Assembly (NCBI GenBank): GCA_030612365.1
Contig: JAUWOA010000005.1
Location: 1 to 53,680 of the forward strand
Source of the DNA: Candidatus Thorarchaeota archaeon
GTDB taxonomy: Archaea > Asgardarchaeota > Thorarchaeia > Thorarchaeales > Thorarchaeaceae
Direction of reading: 5' to 3'
Length of the DNA: 53,680 bases
Shown: positions 23,876 to 32,660 of the stretch, in pieces
Position numbering within the stretch: position 1 is the stretch's first letter
Layout: each line of letters opens with the position of its first letter
Notes under the pieces: generated by a model
What the model saw: the letters and a program-made list of their open reading frames with translations, nothing else
The model's database searches: none
What the model was told of the DNA's origin: nothing
Made by a program: the position numbers and the translations under genes

Positions 23876-25093
23876 ATGCCAATCAATCCGGATGATGTGA
23901 AGAGGGAATTTAGCATCTATAACGACAATCCGGACCTTGCCTATTTCGATTCAGCAAGCACCACATTGGTTCCAAAGCCTGCCATAGATGCTATGACTAC
24001 GTTTCTAGCGTCAACAGTGGTGTCTTCACGACGTGGAGCCTACAAGCTAGCAGTCAATGGAAGCGCCATTGTTGAAGACGTTCGTGCAAAGCTAGCTGTA
24101 TTCTTAAACACTGACAAGGCACAGATTTCCTTTCAGAAGTCAATTCCATCAGCAGTTGCTTCTCTTGTTTACGGCTATGAGTGGAAAAAGGAGGAACGAA
24201 ACAAGATCATCATCTCACAGAGTGAGGAACATTCAGTATTGGTTGCACTCTTGAGAGCAGCCCAAATTCTCAATCTTCAAGTCGAAACAATCCCCGTAGA
24301 CAAAAACGGCATACTAGACATCGAAACGCTCAAAGATACAATCGACAAGAAGACGGGAATTGTCGCAGTTGGTCATGTGACTGTTGGCATCGGTGTGTCT
24401 AACCCAATTGAAGAAGTCGCAAGAATCACCCACGAGAACGAATCACTGCTCCTGACTGATATCTCGCGTTCTGTTGCTTTCCTTTGTACGCCACCTACTT
24501 CACTCAATGCGGACATTCTACTATTCTCAGGCAACATTGGGCTAATGGGTCCTCCAGGTCTCTCAATCCAATGGGTCACAAAGACACTAGGTACCAAACA
24601 TATCCCTGGAATCGTAGGGGGCTCTTCAGTGGCAAACGTAGAAAAAACCTCATTCGAGTCCTCATTTCAACCTGACAAGTTCGAATCCGGAACAATCAAT
24701 GTCCCTGCTATTGCTGGTCTAGGAGCAGCAATCGATTATTTATCACATCTCCGTCAAAATAACTTCCATGGCCATATGAAGATGCTCTCTCGTCATATGG
24801 CTGATCGACTGAATGACTTGAAATGCTTGACTGTATATGGTACGCCAAACGACAGAAATACCATCTTTGGATTTAACCTAGGAAGCGATGGCAGCATGAG
24901 CTGTCATGATGTCGCTCTTTTTCTGGACGAGTCCAATATAGCTGTAAGAAGTGGACTTGTCTGTGCCCATCCCCTAATTAGGCCCATATCTTCGGAAGGA
25001 GTTGTACAAGCTTCCTTACATGCTTACAACTCTCTTGAAGAGGTCGATCGTCTGATAGATGGTATCCGTTTGATATGTAATCATTTGCTCTGA
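23876..25093 (+). CDS. Cysteine desulfurase-like protein lacking the PLP lysine
   Basis: The protein is 405 aa from the ATG at 23876; the frame opens slightly upstream. The fold and motif order are those of SufS/NifS class V aminotransferases: LAYFDSASTTLVPKPAIDAM, SEEHSVLVALLRA, the cofactor-side aspartate in LLLTDIS, and a C-terminal cysteine in AVRSGLVCAHPL. Where the family has S-G-H-K, with the lysine forming the PLP Schiff base, this protein reads FSGNIGLMGPPG. The lysine codon is ATT at 24536-24538. It therefore probably cannot act as a normal desulfurase. It may be a scaffold, a regulator or an altered enzyme. No suf or isc partner genes are nearby. Confidence 0.82.
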   Translation: MPINPDDVKREFSIYNDNPDLAYFDSASTTLVPKPAIDAMTTFLASTVVSSRRGAYKLAVNGSAIVEDVRAKLAVFLNTDKAQISFQKSIPSAVASLVYGYEWKKEERNKIIISQSEEHSVLVALLRAAQILNLQVETIPVDKNGILDIETLKDTIDKKTGIVAVGHVTVGIGVSNPIEEVARITHENESLLLTDISRSVAFLCTPPTSLNADILLFSGNIGLMGPPGLSIQWVTKTLGTKHIPGIVGGSSVANVEKTSFESSFQPDKFESGTINVPAIAGLGAAIDYLSHLRQNNFHGHMKMLSRHMADRLNDLKCLTVYGTPNDRNTIFGFNLGSDGSMSCHDVALFLDESNIAVRSGLVCAHPLIRPISSEGVVQASLHAYNSLEEVDRLIDGIRLICNHLL

Positions 25094-25113
25094 TGTGGAT
25101 TAAACGCATATCA

Positions 25114-25362
25114 CTAGCCGAGGCTGAACACTGGAGGATACATGACGAAATACTGAATTACGACTGCCAAAAGTATGCCACTAAACACTAGTCCCTTACC
25201 TCTCTTCATATTGGCTTCTGTAAACCATAGTATCGCTCCGATGAGCACAATAATGCTTGCCGAAACTCGGCCAATAAAAATCAAGAAGTCCCATATCTCG
25301 CCAAAATACCCGGCAATGAGAATCGCGAAATCAGAAAGTGGGCTTAGTAACTCGAAGAACAT
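25114..25362 (-). CDS. Small membrane protein of unknown function
   Basis: The protein is about 82 aa from the ATG at 25362; an ATG at 25383 adds seven residues. Three hydrophobic segments are visible (FAILIAGYFGEIWDFLIFIG, ASIIVLIGAILWF and GLVFSGILLAVVIQYFVMY) with a basic loop (NMKRGK) before the last. I do not recognise it. It lies just downstream of glmS on the same strand with about 45 bases between, so cotranscription is possible. Confidence 0.55.
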   Translation of the reverse strand: MFFELLSPLSDFAILIAGYFGEIWDFLIFIGRVSASIIVLIGAILWFTEANMKRGKGLVFSGILLAVVIQYFVMYPPVFSLG

Positions 25363-25407
25363 TGGCTTCTCACAGTAGTCCACTCACCGATGAAGGATTT
25401 AAAGTCC

Positions 25408-27231
25408 TCAAAGGACAGTAACTGACTTAGCAAGGTTTCGCGGTTTGTCAGGATCGTATCCACTTCTTGTCGCCATGTAGTAACTAAAGAGTTGCAAAGG
25501 AACCACATACACCATTGTTGAGAACTCCGGCTCAACTCCCGCAGGAACCGTGAATGTATGATCCGATAAGCTATCCACATCGGTATCACCCTCCTCGACG
25601 ACAGAAATTATGGATGCCCCTCTTGCCTTCATCTCCATGATGTTTCCAATAACACAATTCCTGGTTCTATCATTGGGGACCACAAATATGACCGGATAGT
25701 CGCTCTGAATAAGGGCGATTGGCCCGTGTTTGGATTCGCCTGCAGAGTACCCCTCCGCATGATTGTAAGCAATCTCCTTGAGCTTAAGAGCCCCTTCGTA
25801 TGCTGTGGCCATAGAAACCCCTCGTCCTAAGAACAAAAGACTCGGTCTGTCATAGAGAATGCCAGCTAATCGCCTTGCTCGCTCTTCTTGTGTTGAGATA
25901 ACATTTGAAACAATCTCAGGAATTTCTTGCAAAGATTGACGTTTTCTCTCTATCTCCTTGGAATCCATGAATCCCGCAAGCTCTCCAAGGGCTAGTGCAA
26001 TCTGAGCGAGCGAAATGAGCTGGACCATGAATGTCTTCGTAGCAGCCACGCCAATTTCAGGCCCTGCTTGTGTGATAACGGTATAATCAGCCAGTCTCGT
26101 GATGGAACTACCCACCACATTTGTTATTGCAAGCACCTTTACACCGAATTTCTGTGCGTACTTGACAGCTGTAATCGTGTCAGTTGTTTCCCCAGACTGT
26201 GTGATTGCAACTATGCAATCATCTTTGGATAAGGCACCATAGACTGTGTCCGGGAAATCACTAGCCAATTCAAAGGTCGGAAGGATTCCAGCGATTGATG
26301 CAAACATGTGACGTGATGCCATTGCGGCATGTCCAGATGTTCCCATTGCAAGCAGATAGACTCGTCGTGCGTTGTATATGATCTTGGCAGCATTCTCAAA
26401 TACTTCTGGTTTCAATCGAAGTGTATTCCTTATCGCATCGGGCTGTTCATGTATTTCCTTTAACATGAAATGCGGGAACCCACTTTTCTGCGCTTGATCT
26501 GCTGTCCAGCTTATCTTGATTGTTTCCCGATTCACAAGCGTGTTATCGCTGAGTTTCCTGATTTCAATACCATCCACTGATAATGTAGCTATCTCGCCAT
26601 CTAGCAGGAGAATCATGTTGCTAGTCCTCGGCAGAAATGCTGGAATGTCCGAGGAAACATACGATACACCATCTTCTCTTCCGAGGACTAGCGGGTTACC
26701 ATTGCGTGTGCATACAATCTTTTTGGGTTCCTTTGTTGATATTGCTACTATGGCATAAGTACCCCCAATCTGCTTTGTGACCTCTTTTAGGGCCGTCGCA
26801 AGGTCCATTCCCTCTTTCATATACTCCTCAATCAAATGTGGAATAATTTCTGTATCTGTTTCAGACTTGAATTTATGACCTCTTGAATGCAAGTCTGTTC
26901 TTAGTTGAAGGAAATTGTCTATCACTCCATTATGTATTACAGCTATCTCGTTCTTGCAGTCAAAATGTGGATGCGAATTCATGAGCGACGGAGCACCATG
27001 TGTGGCCCAGCGAGTGTGACCTATTCCGATGGATCCCGGAATGTCATCAAGGTTCATACTCCTATGAACGTCATCGACCTTGCCCTTGTCCTTCTTCGTG
27101 TGCAGGTGATTGTCAGCAATAGTGGTAATGCCTACGGAATCGTAACCCCTATACTCAAGACGTTTCAGGGCTTGATGAAGAAATGAGGCAACCTCGCCTC
27201 GCCCTTGAACGATTCCGATTATTCCGCACAT
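25408..27231 (-). CDS. glmS: Glutamine-fructose-6-phosphate aminotransferase (isomerizing)
   Basis: The 607-aa protein has the N-terminal nucleophile C2 (M-CGIIGIVQG) and class II amidotransferase motifs (LEYRGYDSVGI, HTRWATHGAPS, NGVIDNF). Two SIS domains (about 285-420 and 455-590) include AMGTSGHAAMASR, TQSGETTDTI, GRGVSMATAYEGALKLKEI and ESKHGPIALI. It makes glucosamine-6-phosphate from fructose-6-phosphate and glutamine, the entry to UDP-GlcNAc for glycoproteins and glycolipids. Length is normal. The C-terminus ends NLAKSVTVL, as is typical for the family. Confidence 0.97.
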   Translation of the reverse strand: MCGIIGIVQGRGEVASFLHQALKRLEYRGYDSVGITTIADNHLHTKKDKGKVDDVHRSMNLDDIPGSIGIGHTRWATHGAPSLMNSHPHFDCKNEIAVIHNGVIDNFLQLRTDLHSRGHKFKSETDTEIIPHLIEEYMKEGMDLATALKEVTKQIGGTYAIVAISTKEPKKIVCTRNGNPLVLGREDGVSYVSSDIPAFLPRTSNMILLLDGEIATLSVDGIEIRKLSDNTLVNRETIKISWTADQAQKSGFPHFMLKEIHEQPDAIRNTLRLKPEVFENAAKIIYNARRVYLLAMGTSGHAAMASRHMFASIAGILPTFELASDFPDTVYGALSKDDCIVAITQSGETTDTITAVKYAQKFGVKVLAITNVVGSSITRLADYTVITQAGPEIGVAATKTFMVQLISLAQIALALGELAGFMDSKEIERKRQSLQEIPEIVSNVISTQEERARRLAGILYDRPSLLFLGRGVSMATAYEGALKLKEIAYNHAEGYSAGESKHGPIALIQSDYPVIFVVPNDRTRNCVIGNIMEMKARGASIISVVEEGDTDVDSLSDHTFTVPAGVEPEFSTMVYVVPLQLFSYYMATRSGYDPDKPRNLAKSVTVL

Positions 27232-27316
27232 CTCAAAGATGCCCCAAGAAATTGCTGTGACTGACCTTACTTACGCTAGCTTGAAAGAGCCTATGAAAGA
27301 GATAAATGTTGACCAA

Positions 27317-27628
27317 CTAGCCAGTTAGTTCAATCTCGATGTATACCGAGTCCGGAATTCGCACACGCATTATCTGGCGTATTGCACGTTCATCTGCATC
27401 AATATCTATTAGACGTTTGTGAACTCTCATTTCCCATTTGTCCCACGACTCAGTACCTTGACCACATGGAGTCTTGCGAGTAGGTACTACCATTCGTCGG
27501 GTTGGCAGCGGAATAGGCCCCGCCATTCGGACGCCTGTCTTGCGTGTTATGCGCTTAATTTGATTGCAAACACCATCAAGGTCTTCTGTACTTGTGCTTG
27601 ATAGTCGTATTCTGGCTTTCTGAGTCAT
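27317..27628 (-). CDS. rps10: Ribosomal protein S10
   Basis: The 103-aa protein has the archaeal/eukaryotic S10 (S20e) pattern: [20 protein letters not shown], then [20 protein letters not shown], then [12 protein letters not shown]. It is part of the small-subunit head. In many archaea this gene follows the elongation factor 1A gene, but no tuf is beside it here; the stretch 27629-27817 upstream is gene-free. It is followed on the same strand by glmS after about 85 bases. Confidence 0.96.
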   Translation of the reverse strand: MTQKARIRLSSTSTEDLDGVCNQIKRITRKTGVRMAGPIPLPTRRMVVPTRKTPCGQGTESWDKWEMRVHKRLIDIDADERAIRQIMRVRIPDSVYIEIELTG

Positions 27629-27817
27629 TTGGAATTACAGCTCCACTTGGTATGGCATCCAAGGCAACCGTCTTGCATCCTGATAAAAAGATTGTCTTGT
27701 GGGGTGCATCATGAAGATATGCAGCTGCTCCTAGACGCATAGTAGAATAATGACCAGCTTTGGCCAAAATTCAATGTACGGTATATCAATAAGTATGCAA
27801 TTCCTCTCCGAACCCAA

Positions 27818-28621
27818 GTGTTGCATTTGAAATCTCTTACACTTGTGAAACTGGGTGGTTCAGTAATAACTCAGAAAAAATTCTCTCCTCCTACTGTCAA
27901 CGAAATGGCAATTAATCGTATTGCCAAGGAGATTCGAGCTCACAAAGGACCTCTAATTGTCGTTCTCGGAGGGGGTGCACATGGTCACCAAGCTGCACAC
28001 GCTTACGGATTTGGAGATTCATCTACTCCACCAGAGAAACTTCTTGCAGGCATCCCATCAATACGGCACAATATGATGCTGCTATCACTTGAGGTTGAAC
28101 AAGCACTAAACGCCAATGGCATCCCATCTGTTGTAATTCCGCCATTTGCCTCAGTTAGCATGCACGATGGCGTGATATCGAGCTTTCCAACAGACATAAT
28201 CAAAGGGGTTCTTGAGGCGCACTGTGTAGTCATCACCCACGGCGATGTATGCCTTGACGATGTTCAAGGGGCATCCATCCTAAGCGGCGATACTATTTCG
28301 GTCTACCTAGCAAAAGCATTGGATATCGAACGAGTATTTATCGGTACAGATGTAGATGGCATATTCGAAGAAGATCCCCGTGTTAACCCGAATGCCACAC
28401 TCGTGTCTGTGATTGACAGTTCCAACAAAGACACAGTTCTCGTAGGTACAGGGACTTCCGCAGCCATAGATGTCACAGGAGGCATGACACAGAAGACGCA
28501 GGAGCTTCTTGAGCTAGCCAATCAGACAACTCAGATTGCAATCTTCAACCTCACGGCTCCAGGGCGGCTAACCGCTCTTCTCGAAGGTAAATCAACTACA
28601 TGTACCAGAATAGAATTCTAA
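27818..28621 (+). CDS. ipk: Isopentenyl phosphate kinase
   Basis: The protein is 267 aa from the GTG at 27818; TTG codons at 27821 and 27827 are alternative starts. Amino acid kinase motifs are seen: LVKLGGSVITQKK near the start, the catalytic-histidine region VVLGGGAHGHQAAHAYGFG, VITHGDVCLD, and the nucleotide-binding GTDVDGIFEEDPR and DVTGGMTQK. The enzyme phosphorylates isopentenyl phosphate to IPP in the archaeal mevalonate pathway for membrane lipids. Other pathway genes are not in the window. It converges on the large ATPase gene, with about four bases between the stops. Confidence 0.92.
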   Translation: MLHLKSLTLVKLGGSVITQKKFSPPTVNEMAINRIAKEIRAHKGPLIVVLGGGAHGHQAAHAYGFGDSSTPPEKLLAGIPSIRHNMMLLSLEVEQALNANGIPSVVIPPFASVSMHDGVISSFPTDIIKGVLEAHCVVITHGDVCLDDVQGASILSGDTISVYLAKALDIERVFIGTDVDGIFEEDPRVNPNATLVSVIDSSNKDTVLVGTGTSAAIDVTGGMTQKTQELLELANQTTQIAIFNLTAPGRLTALLEGKSTTCTRIEF

Positions 28622-28625
28622 AACA

Positions 28626-31600
28626 CTAGATTAGCATTTCTGCAATCGCATCGTCCATCGTCTTCATGGTCAAATTTGCTGGAACTATGGCACCATCATC
28701 AAGATACTCAGCTGCCGTTAGGAGGCATATCACTTGAGTCGACCCACAAATTCGGCATGCCAAATCACTATGAAGATTAAGAAGTGTGTTAAGCTGTTGC
28801 TGTGTCGGAAATACAACATAGGATTTCCTACCAACGCAGAAATCATAGTATTCATGGCCTTGAGAAACAGATCCATTCTGCTTCCCAATCTCTCCAATTA
28901 GTAGATTGATTGCTCTCTCCTTGAGATTTCCCAGTACTGGTGAATTCACAATCCAGAGGCCCCTCTCTAAATCAGTATATCGTTTCTTGCCCCCTACACG
29001 CAATGCCACAAGTACTTCGTCAGCAAGGAGTTCTGTAAGAGCACGTTTGCCTTCCTCGACACTCATGGGAGCTGATCTCCCTTTGAGCGACTGCAAGGCA
29101 GTAGTTTCAATGAATTCCAGAAGGGCATCCCACGCAACATGTCCATCCGACAGGCCAACGAAGTCCTCGATTAGACCAAACCAGAGACGCATTTGGACCG
29201 CACGACTCGTAGCCGAACCGACTTCATGCACGGCTCCCCTCAAATCAATCTTTTCTGATTTGGAGAAGCTAACAACAGCACCTGGCTGCTCTTCAATTAT
29301 TTCACTCAAGTGGGGCTTTCCATGAACAAGTTCATCCACCACCTTGTCTATTGAACTGGGAAAAGCTGAGATTACAGTCACATCATTATATGCCTCCGAC
29401 CGGTCAGTGAGTTCTCTTAGCTTGGATGCGGCGATGCTTCCTCTCACCACCACCACCAATTTGTTGATGTTGTTCCCGAGCTCGCTCATACATGCTCCAA
29501 TCTGTTTCAGAACCGATTCTATGGAAGATGCTTTCAGATGGTTTGGCAAGATGAGTATGGCATGATTGCCCACAATCAACTGTGCTCCATTCGAATCCGA
29601 TTTTTGGTATTCAAAGTTATGAACTGAATCCAGACGCTGAATTATGTAGTCCATAATAACGTCCTTAACAGCTTCCAGTTCTCTGCCTGGCAGTGTAAAT
29701 ACGAAACCTCCAGGGACAAGTGAAAGTGCTTCGCGTGCAATAGTTCCTAGAGATACAAAATCCCGGATTATCTCAGCAATATCGTTTTCAGCAAATTGCG
29801 AATCCAGAGTCATCAAAATGCTCCTTATCTCGATCTCAGTGGCCATATCTCTAGAGGCAAGAAAGGCAACTACGTGGTTCGCCAGCTCGCCTAACCGATC
29901 AAACACCACACTCTCGGGTTCAGTAATGGTGTGCGTTTTGTGTACGACTGTACGAAATTCAGTTTCCTCATAGCTTTGAGTCACCGTTTCTTTAACATCT
30001 TGCCTTGAGGTTTCAGATATGGGCTCAAACAACTTGGCTGCAATCTCGAAGGTACTAGAACTCGGAATATGAATGAGGGCTCTGCCACACTTCAGAGTCT
30101 TAAGATACTCCTCTTGTTCAGCATTGAGGGCCATATACCTCGCTCCAATTGAGCTGTCGTATGGTAGACGAAATGTAATCTTAGTTGCAGTATTAGCCAA
30201 GATGTTCGAGGAGATGTTTGGCCTTGTTGATACAACAATGACTCCTTGTCCGGTGGCCCTTTGAAGCATAACCATTGACTCGCCAGTGGTGACGTCTGCT
30301 GCAGAATGCCTTGTATAGCTCTCAGGCACCAAATTATTTGCCTCTTCAAGAACCACCACGTGATGCAGTCCAGGCCTTATTCCGCGCTTCATCGCACTAT
30401 CGAATATTCTCTTGGCAACAAGATTGTAGAGGATTCGGACGGCATCCATCCCGCCTACCCGTGCAACGTGGCGCATGTCGAATACCACCCGCTTGTTCAA
30501 TAGAGTAGAAATCTTGAGTGCTTTTGCTCCCCCCCTTAGTATGGACCCGAGGGGTTCACGTGATAATATTTCAAGACGGTTTAGAAGCGCATCCCTAGTC
30601 ATGTTTCCAAAGCGATCATTGCCAGCCAGTTTCGAGATAATCTGGTTGAGGGCTTGGATTGACTTTGTCTTACGCCTTGGCTTCGCTAACTCCATTACTG
30701 ATTCTCGCAAGAGCTTCTCCATGGCAGGTGAAAGTTCAGATGACAGACCTCTTTCATTTATGAGCTCCCTTAGAATCGCAAACGTTGCATGTGCATCTAT
30801 GTCACTCGAATCCATTTCAGTGTCTAGCAAATCCATCACGAAAGAAGCATCTTCTCCCGGACTGATTATGAGAATGTTGGAATCCACTCCTGCAAGGTCT
30901 GCATATTCAGATCCCTTAATATCAAATACCCACCAAGGAACGTTAGTCTTCAAGCTCAGTTCAAGCATCAATTTCTTCACAAGATTTGTTTTGCCCGTGC
31001 CAGTAGCGCCGAGAACTGCAACATGTTCTCTCAGCCACTCCGATTTAATCCCGATATCACTAATGCGTCGCCCCCCATAGATTGTTTTTCCAATAATCAA
31101 TTCATTCTCTATCAGCTCCCTCAGCGGAACCGGAAAGACTGGAGCCATACTCGCTGCAATTGCAGGAAGCTGTTGTACAGGGGTGTTTACGTAACCCACT
31201 AGGGAACTCACGTGAATTTTTTGACGTTTGAGATGCCGTCTGGTGAGAAATCTACATGCAGTTCTACCTCGAATTCTTCTTTTCTTCAAGGAGATGTTTT
31301 CCTCCCCACCCCAAATCGAGGCGACAAGACCGTTTACACCATTCGTCACCCTTTCAAGTTCAGCAGCATCTCTTGCTTTAGCATGAACATATACGGAGTT
31401 GTAAAACCAGCCGGAATCGCCTTGCATTCTCTCATGTTGGTCTAGAAGTTTCCTCTTGGTGGCATGATCAGCTAAGGATTCCTCATTCTTCAGCTCCTTT
31501 GCGCGAATGTTTTTCCATTCTCCTTCCATTCTCCTCCTCTCTCTGCCCGCTTTTGCACTTGAGAATACACATGTAAGCGTGACAGAATATCCTTGTTTGA

Positions 31601-32378
31601 TTGCTGTAGAGATGAATGTACCAACCTGTGATGCATCAATCGAGGGCGCCACTCGGGGGATTCCTGAAACAAATGTGAGTGACTGATGCATCTCGTCACC
31701 ATGAACCAATGCTGAGGGTTCTCTCAACGAGTCCATGTGATGTACTATTTCAACCGCTCCCCTCAGCTTGTCCTCTCCTAGCTGGTGCACTTCAACCCCG
31801 TTTAAAGAAGATAGAAGAATAGCTTCCGTTCGTGTGGCTTCTCGCCTAAGAATCTCTTTCATCTCGATTAGATTCCTTCCAGATACTGTAATGAATAACC
31901 GTAGGAATGGTTCCCCTCTCTCCACTCCCACTTCGTATGCTATGGAAACTCTACTATCTAGTCCTGCACGTAGTGCCAAAAGCATGGCTGTGTTATACCT
32001 GGGCTTCTTGCCCGGATCAACAACAAGTGAGCTAGGCACAGAAGCAAGTTCCAGAACGCAAGTTACAACAACATGCCCATCCAGCTGAATAATGAGAAAT
32101 TTCTCATCGATAAATGCTAACAATTCATCATTGCGAATTCTATCACTGATTAACAACCCACCCGACAGGACTGGTAGTGCACAAACAATAATCTCGACAG
32201 TCAGTTTCAAAGGCACAGGTGGCTGTTGGATAAGACCAACAAGAGGTAACAAGTACACGAATGTCATGTAGAGGCCACATACAATCGTTCCACCTAGCCA
32301 CATTACTCTGACCAAGGTCCATAGTCTTAGATACGTGCGACTGGATACCAGTATCACCTTCTCATCTCTCTTCGTCAT
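28626..32378 (-). CDS. Membrane-anchored HerA/VirB4-type ATPase
   Basis: The 1250-aa protein has two hydrophobic helices near the N-terminus (about 27-48 and 59-77). A long alpha/beta region precedes a HerA/FtsK/VirB4-like motor with Walker A GATGTGKT (457-464) and Walker B VVVLEEANN (674-682). A sensor-like VIVVSTRPN follows. The region from about 800 onward is a large helical and mixed extension without motifs I recognise. VirB4-like and DUF87 proteins drive DNA or protein transfer in conjugation and secretion systems. Membrane anchoring and the nearby VirB11-type ATPase make an export or adhesion machine plausible. A DNA pump in chromosome or plasmid transfer is the alternative. Confidence 0.78.
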   Translation of the reverse strand: MTKRDEKVILVSSRTYLRLWTLVRVMWLGGTIVCGLYMTFVYLLPLVGLIQQPPVPLKLTVEIIVCALPVLSGGLLISDRIRNDELLAFIDEKFLIIQLDGHVVVTCVLELASVPSSLVVDPGKKPRYNTAMLLALRAGLDSRVSIAYEVGVERGEPFLRLFITVSGRNLIEMKEILRREATRTEAILLSSLNGVEVHQLGEDKLRGAVEIVHHMDSLREPSALVHGDEMHQSLTFVSGIPRVAPSIDASQVGTFISTAIKQGYSVTLTCVFSSAKAGRERRRMEGEWKNIRAKELKNEESLADHATKRKLLDQHERMQGDSGWFYNSVYVHAKARDAAELERVTNGVNGLVASIWGGEENISLKKRRIRGRTACRFLTRRHLKRQKIHVSSLVGYVNTPVQQLPAIAASMAPVFPVPLRELIENELIIGKTIYGGRRISDIGIKSEWLREHVAVLGATGTGKTNLVKKLMLELSLKTNVPWWVFDIKGSEYADLAGVDSNILIISPGEDASFVMDLLDTEMDSSDIDAHATFAILRELINERGLSSELSPAMEKLLRESVMELAKPRRKTKSIQALNQIISKLAGNDRFGNMTRDALLNRLEILSREPLGSILRGGAKALKISTLLNKRVVFDMRHVARVGGMDAVRILYNLVAKRIFDSAMKRGIRPGLHHVVVLEEANNLVPESYTRHSAADVTTGESMVMLQRATGQGVIVVSTRPNISSNILANTATKITFRLPYDSSIGARYMALNAEQEEYLKTLKCGRALIHIPSSSTFEIAAKLFEPISETSRQDVKETVTQSYEETEFRTVVHKTHTITEPESVVFDRLGELANHVVAFLASRDMATEIEIRSILMTLDSQFAENDIAEIIRDFVSLGTIAREALSLVPGGFVFTLPGRELEAVKDVIMDYIIQRLDSVHNFEYQKSDSNGAQLIVGNHAILILPNHLKASSIESVLKQIGACMSELGNNINKLVVVVRGSIAASKLRELTDRSEAYNDVTVISAFPSSIDKVVDELVHGKPHLSEIIEEQPGAVVSFSKSEKIDLRGAVHEVGSATSRAVQMRLWFGLIEDFVGLSDGHVAWDALLEFIETTALQSLKGRSAPMSVEEGKRALTELLADEVLVALRVGGKKRYTDLERGLWIVNSPVLGNLKERAINLLIGEIGKQNGSVSQGHEYYDFCVGRKSYVVFPTQQQLNTLLNLHSDLACRICGSTQVICLLTAAEYLDDGAIVPANLTMKTMDDAIAEMLI

Positions 32379-32660
32379 ATTCTAGGCCATGTGTTAGAGC
32401 GAATTTCATCCGTTGTGGATGACAATACCCAATTTCCTTAGCATAGATATGCGGTCAGTTCATGGTTTCAGATTTCTCCATAAGAACTCCCCTCAGTTAT
32501 CCTACAATCTGGCTCATTGAGGAATAACACAGAAACGGTAGGAGGTTAATAGCCCCAGTTCACGATCCACATTAGAGTGATTCAGACCTGCTGCTTCGCG
32601 TTAGAGCAAGAAAGGCACAGGCAAACGGAGTTCAAAACGCAAATTGAGGAGGAATCTATC

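Noticed and set aside
32577-32660. Longer N-terminus of the first Ig-repeat protein
   Set aside because: The added residues are charged and would bury the signal peptide, while a clear Shine-Dalgarno site precedes the TTG at 32661.
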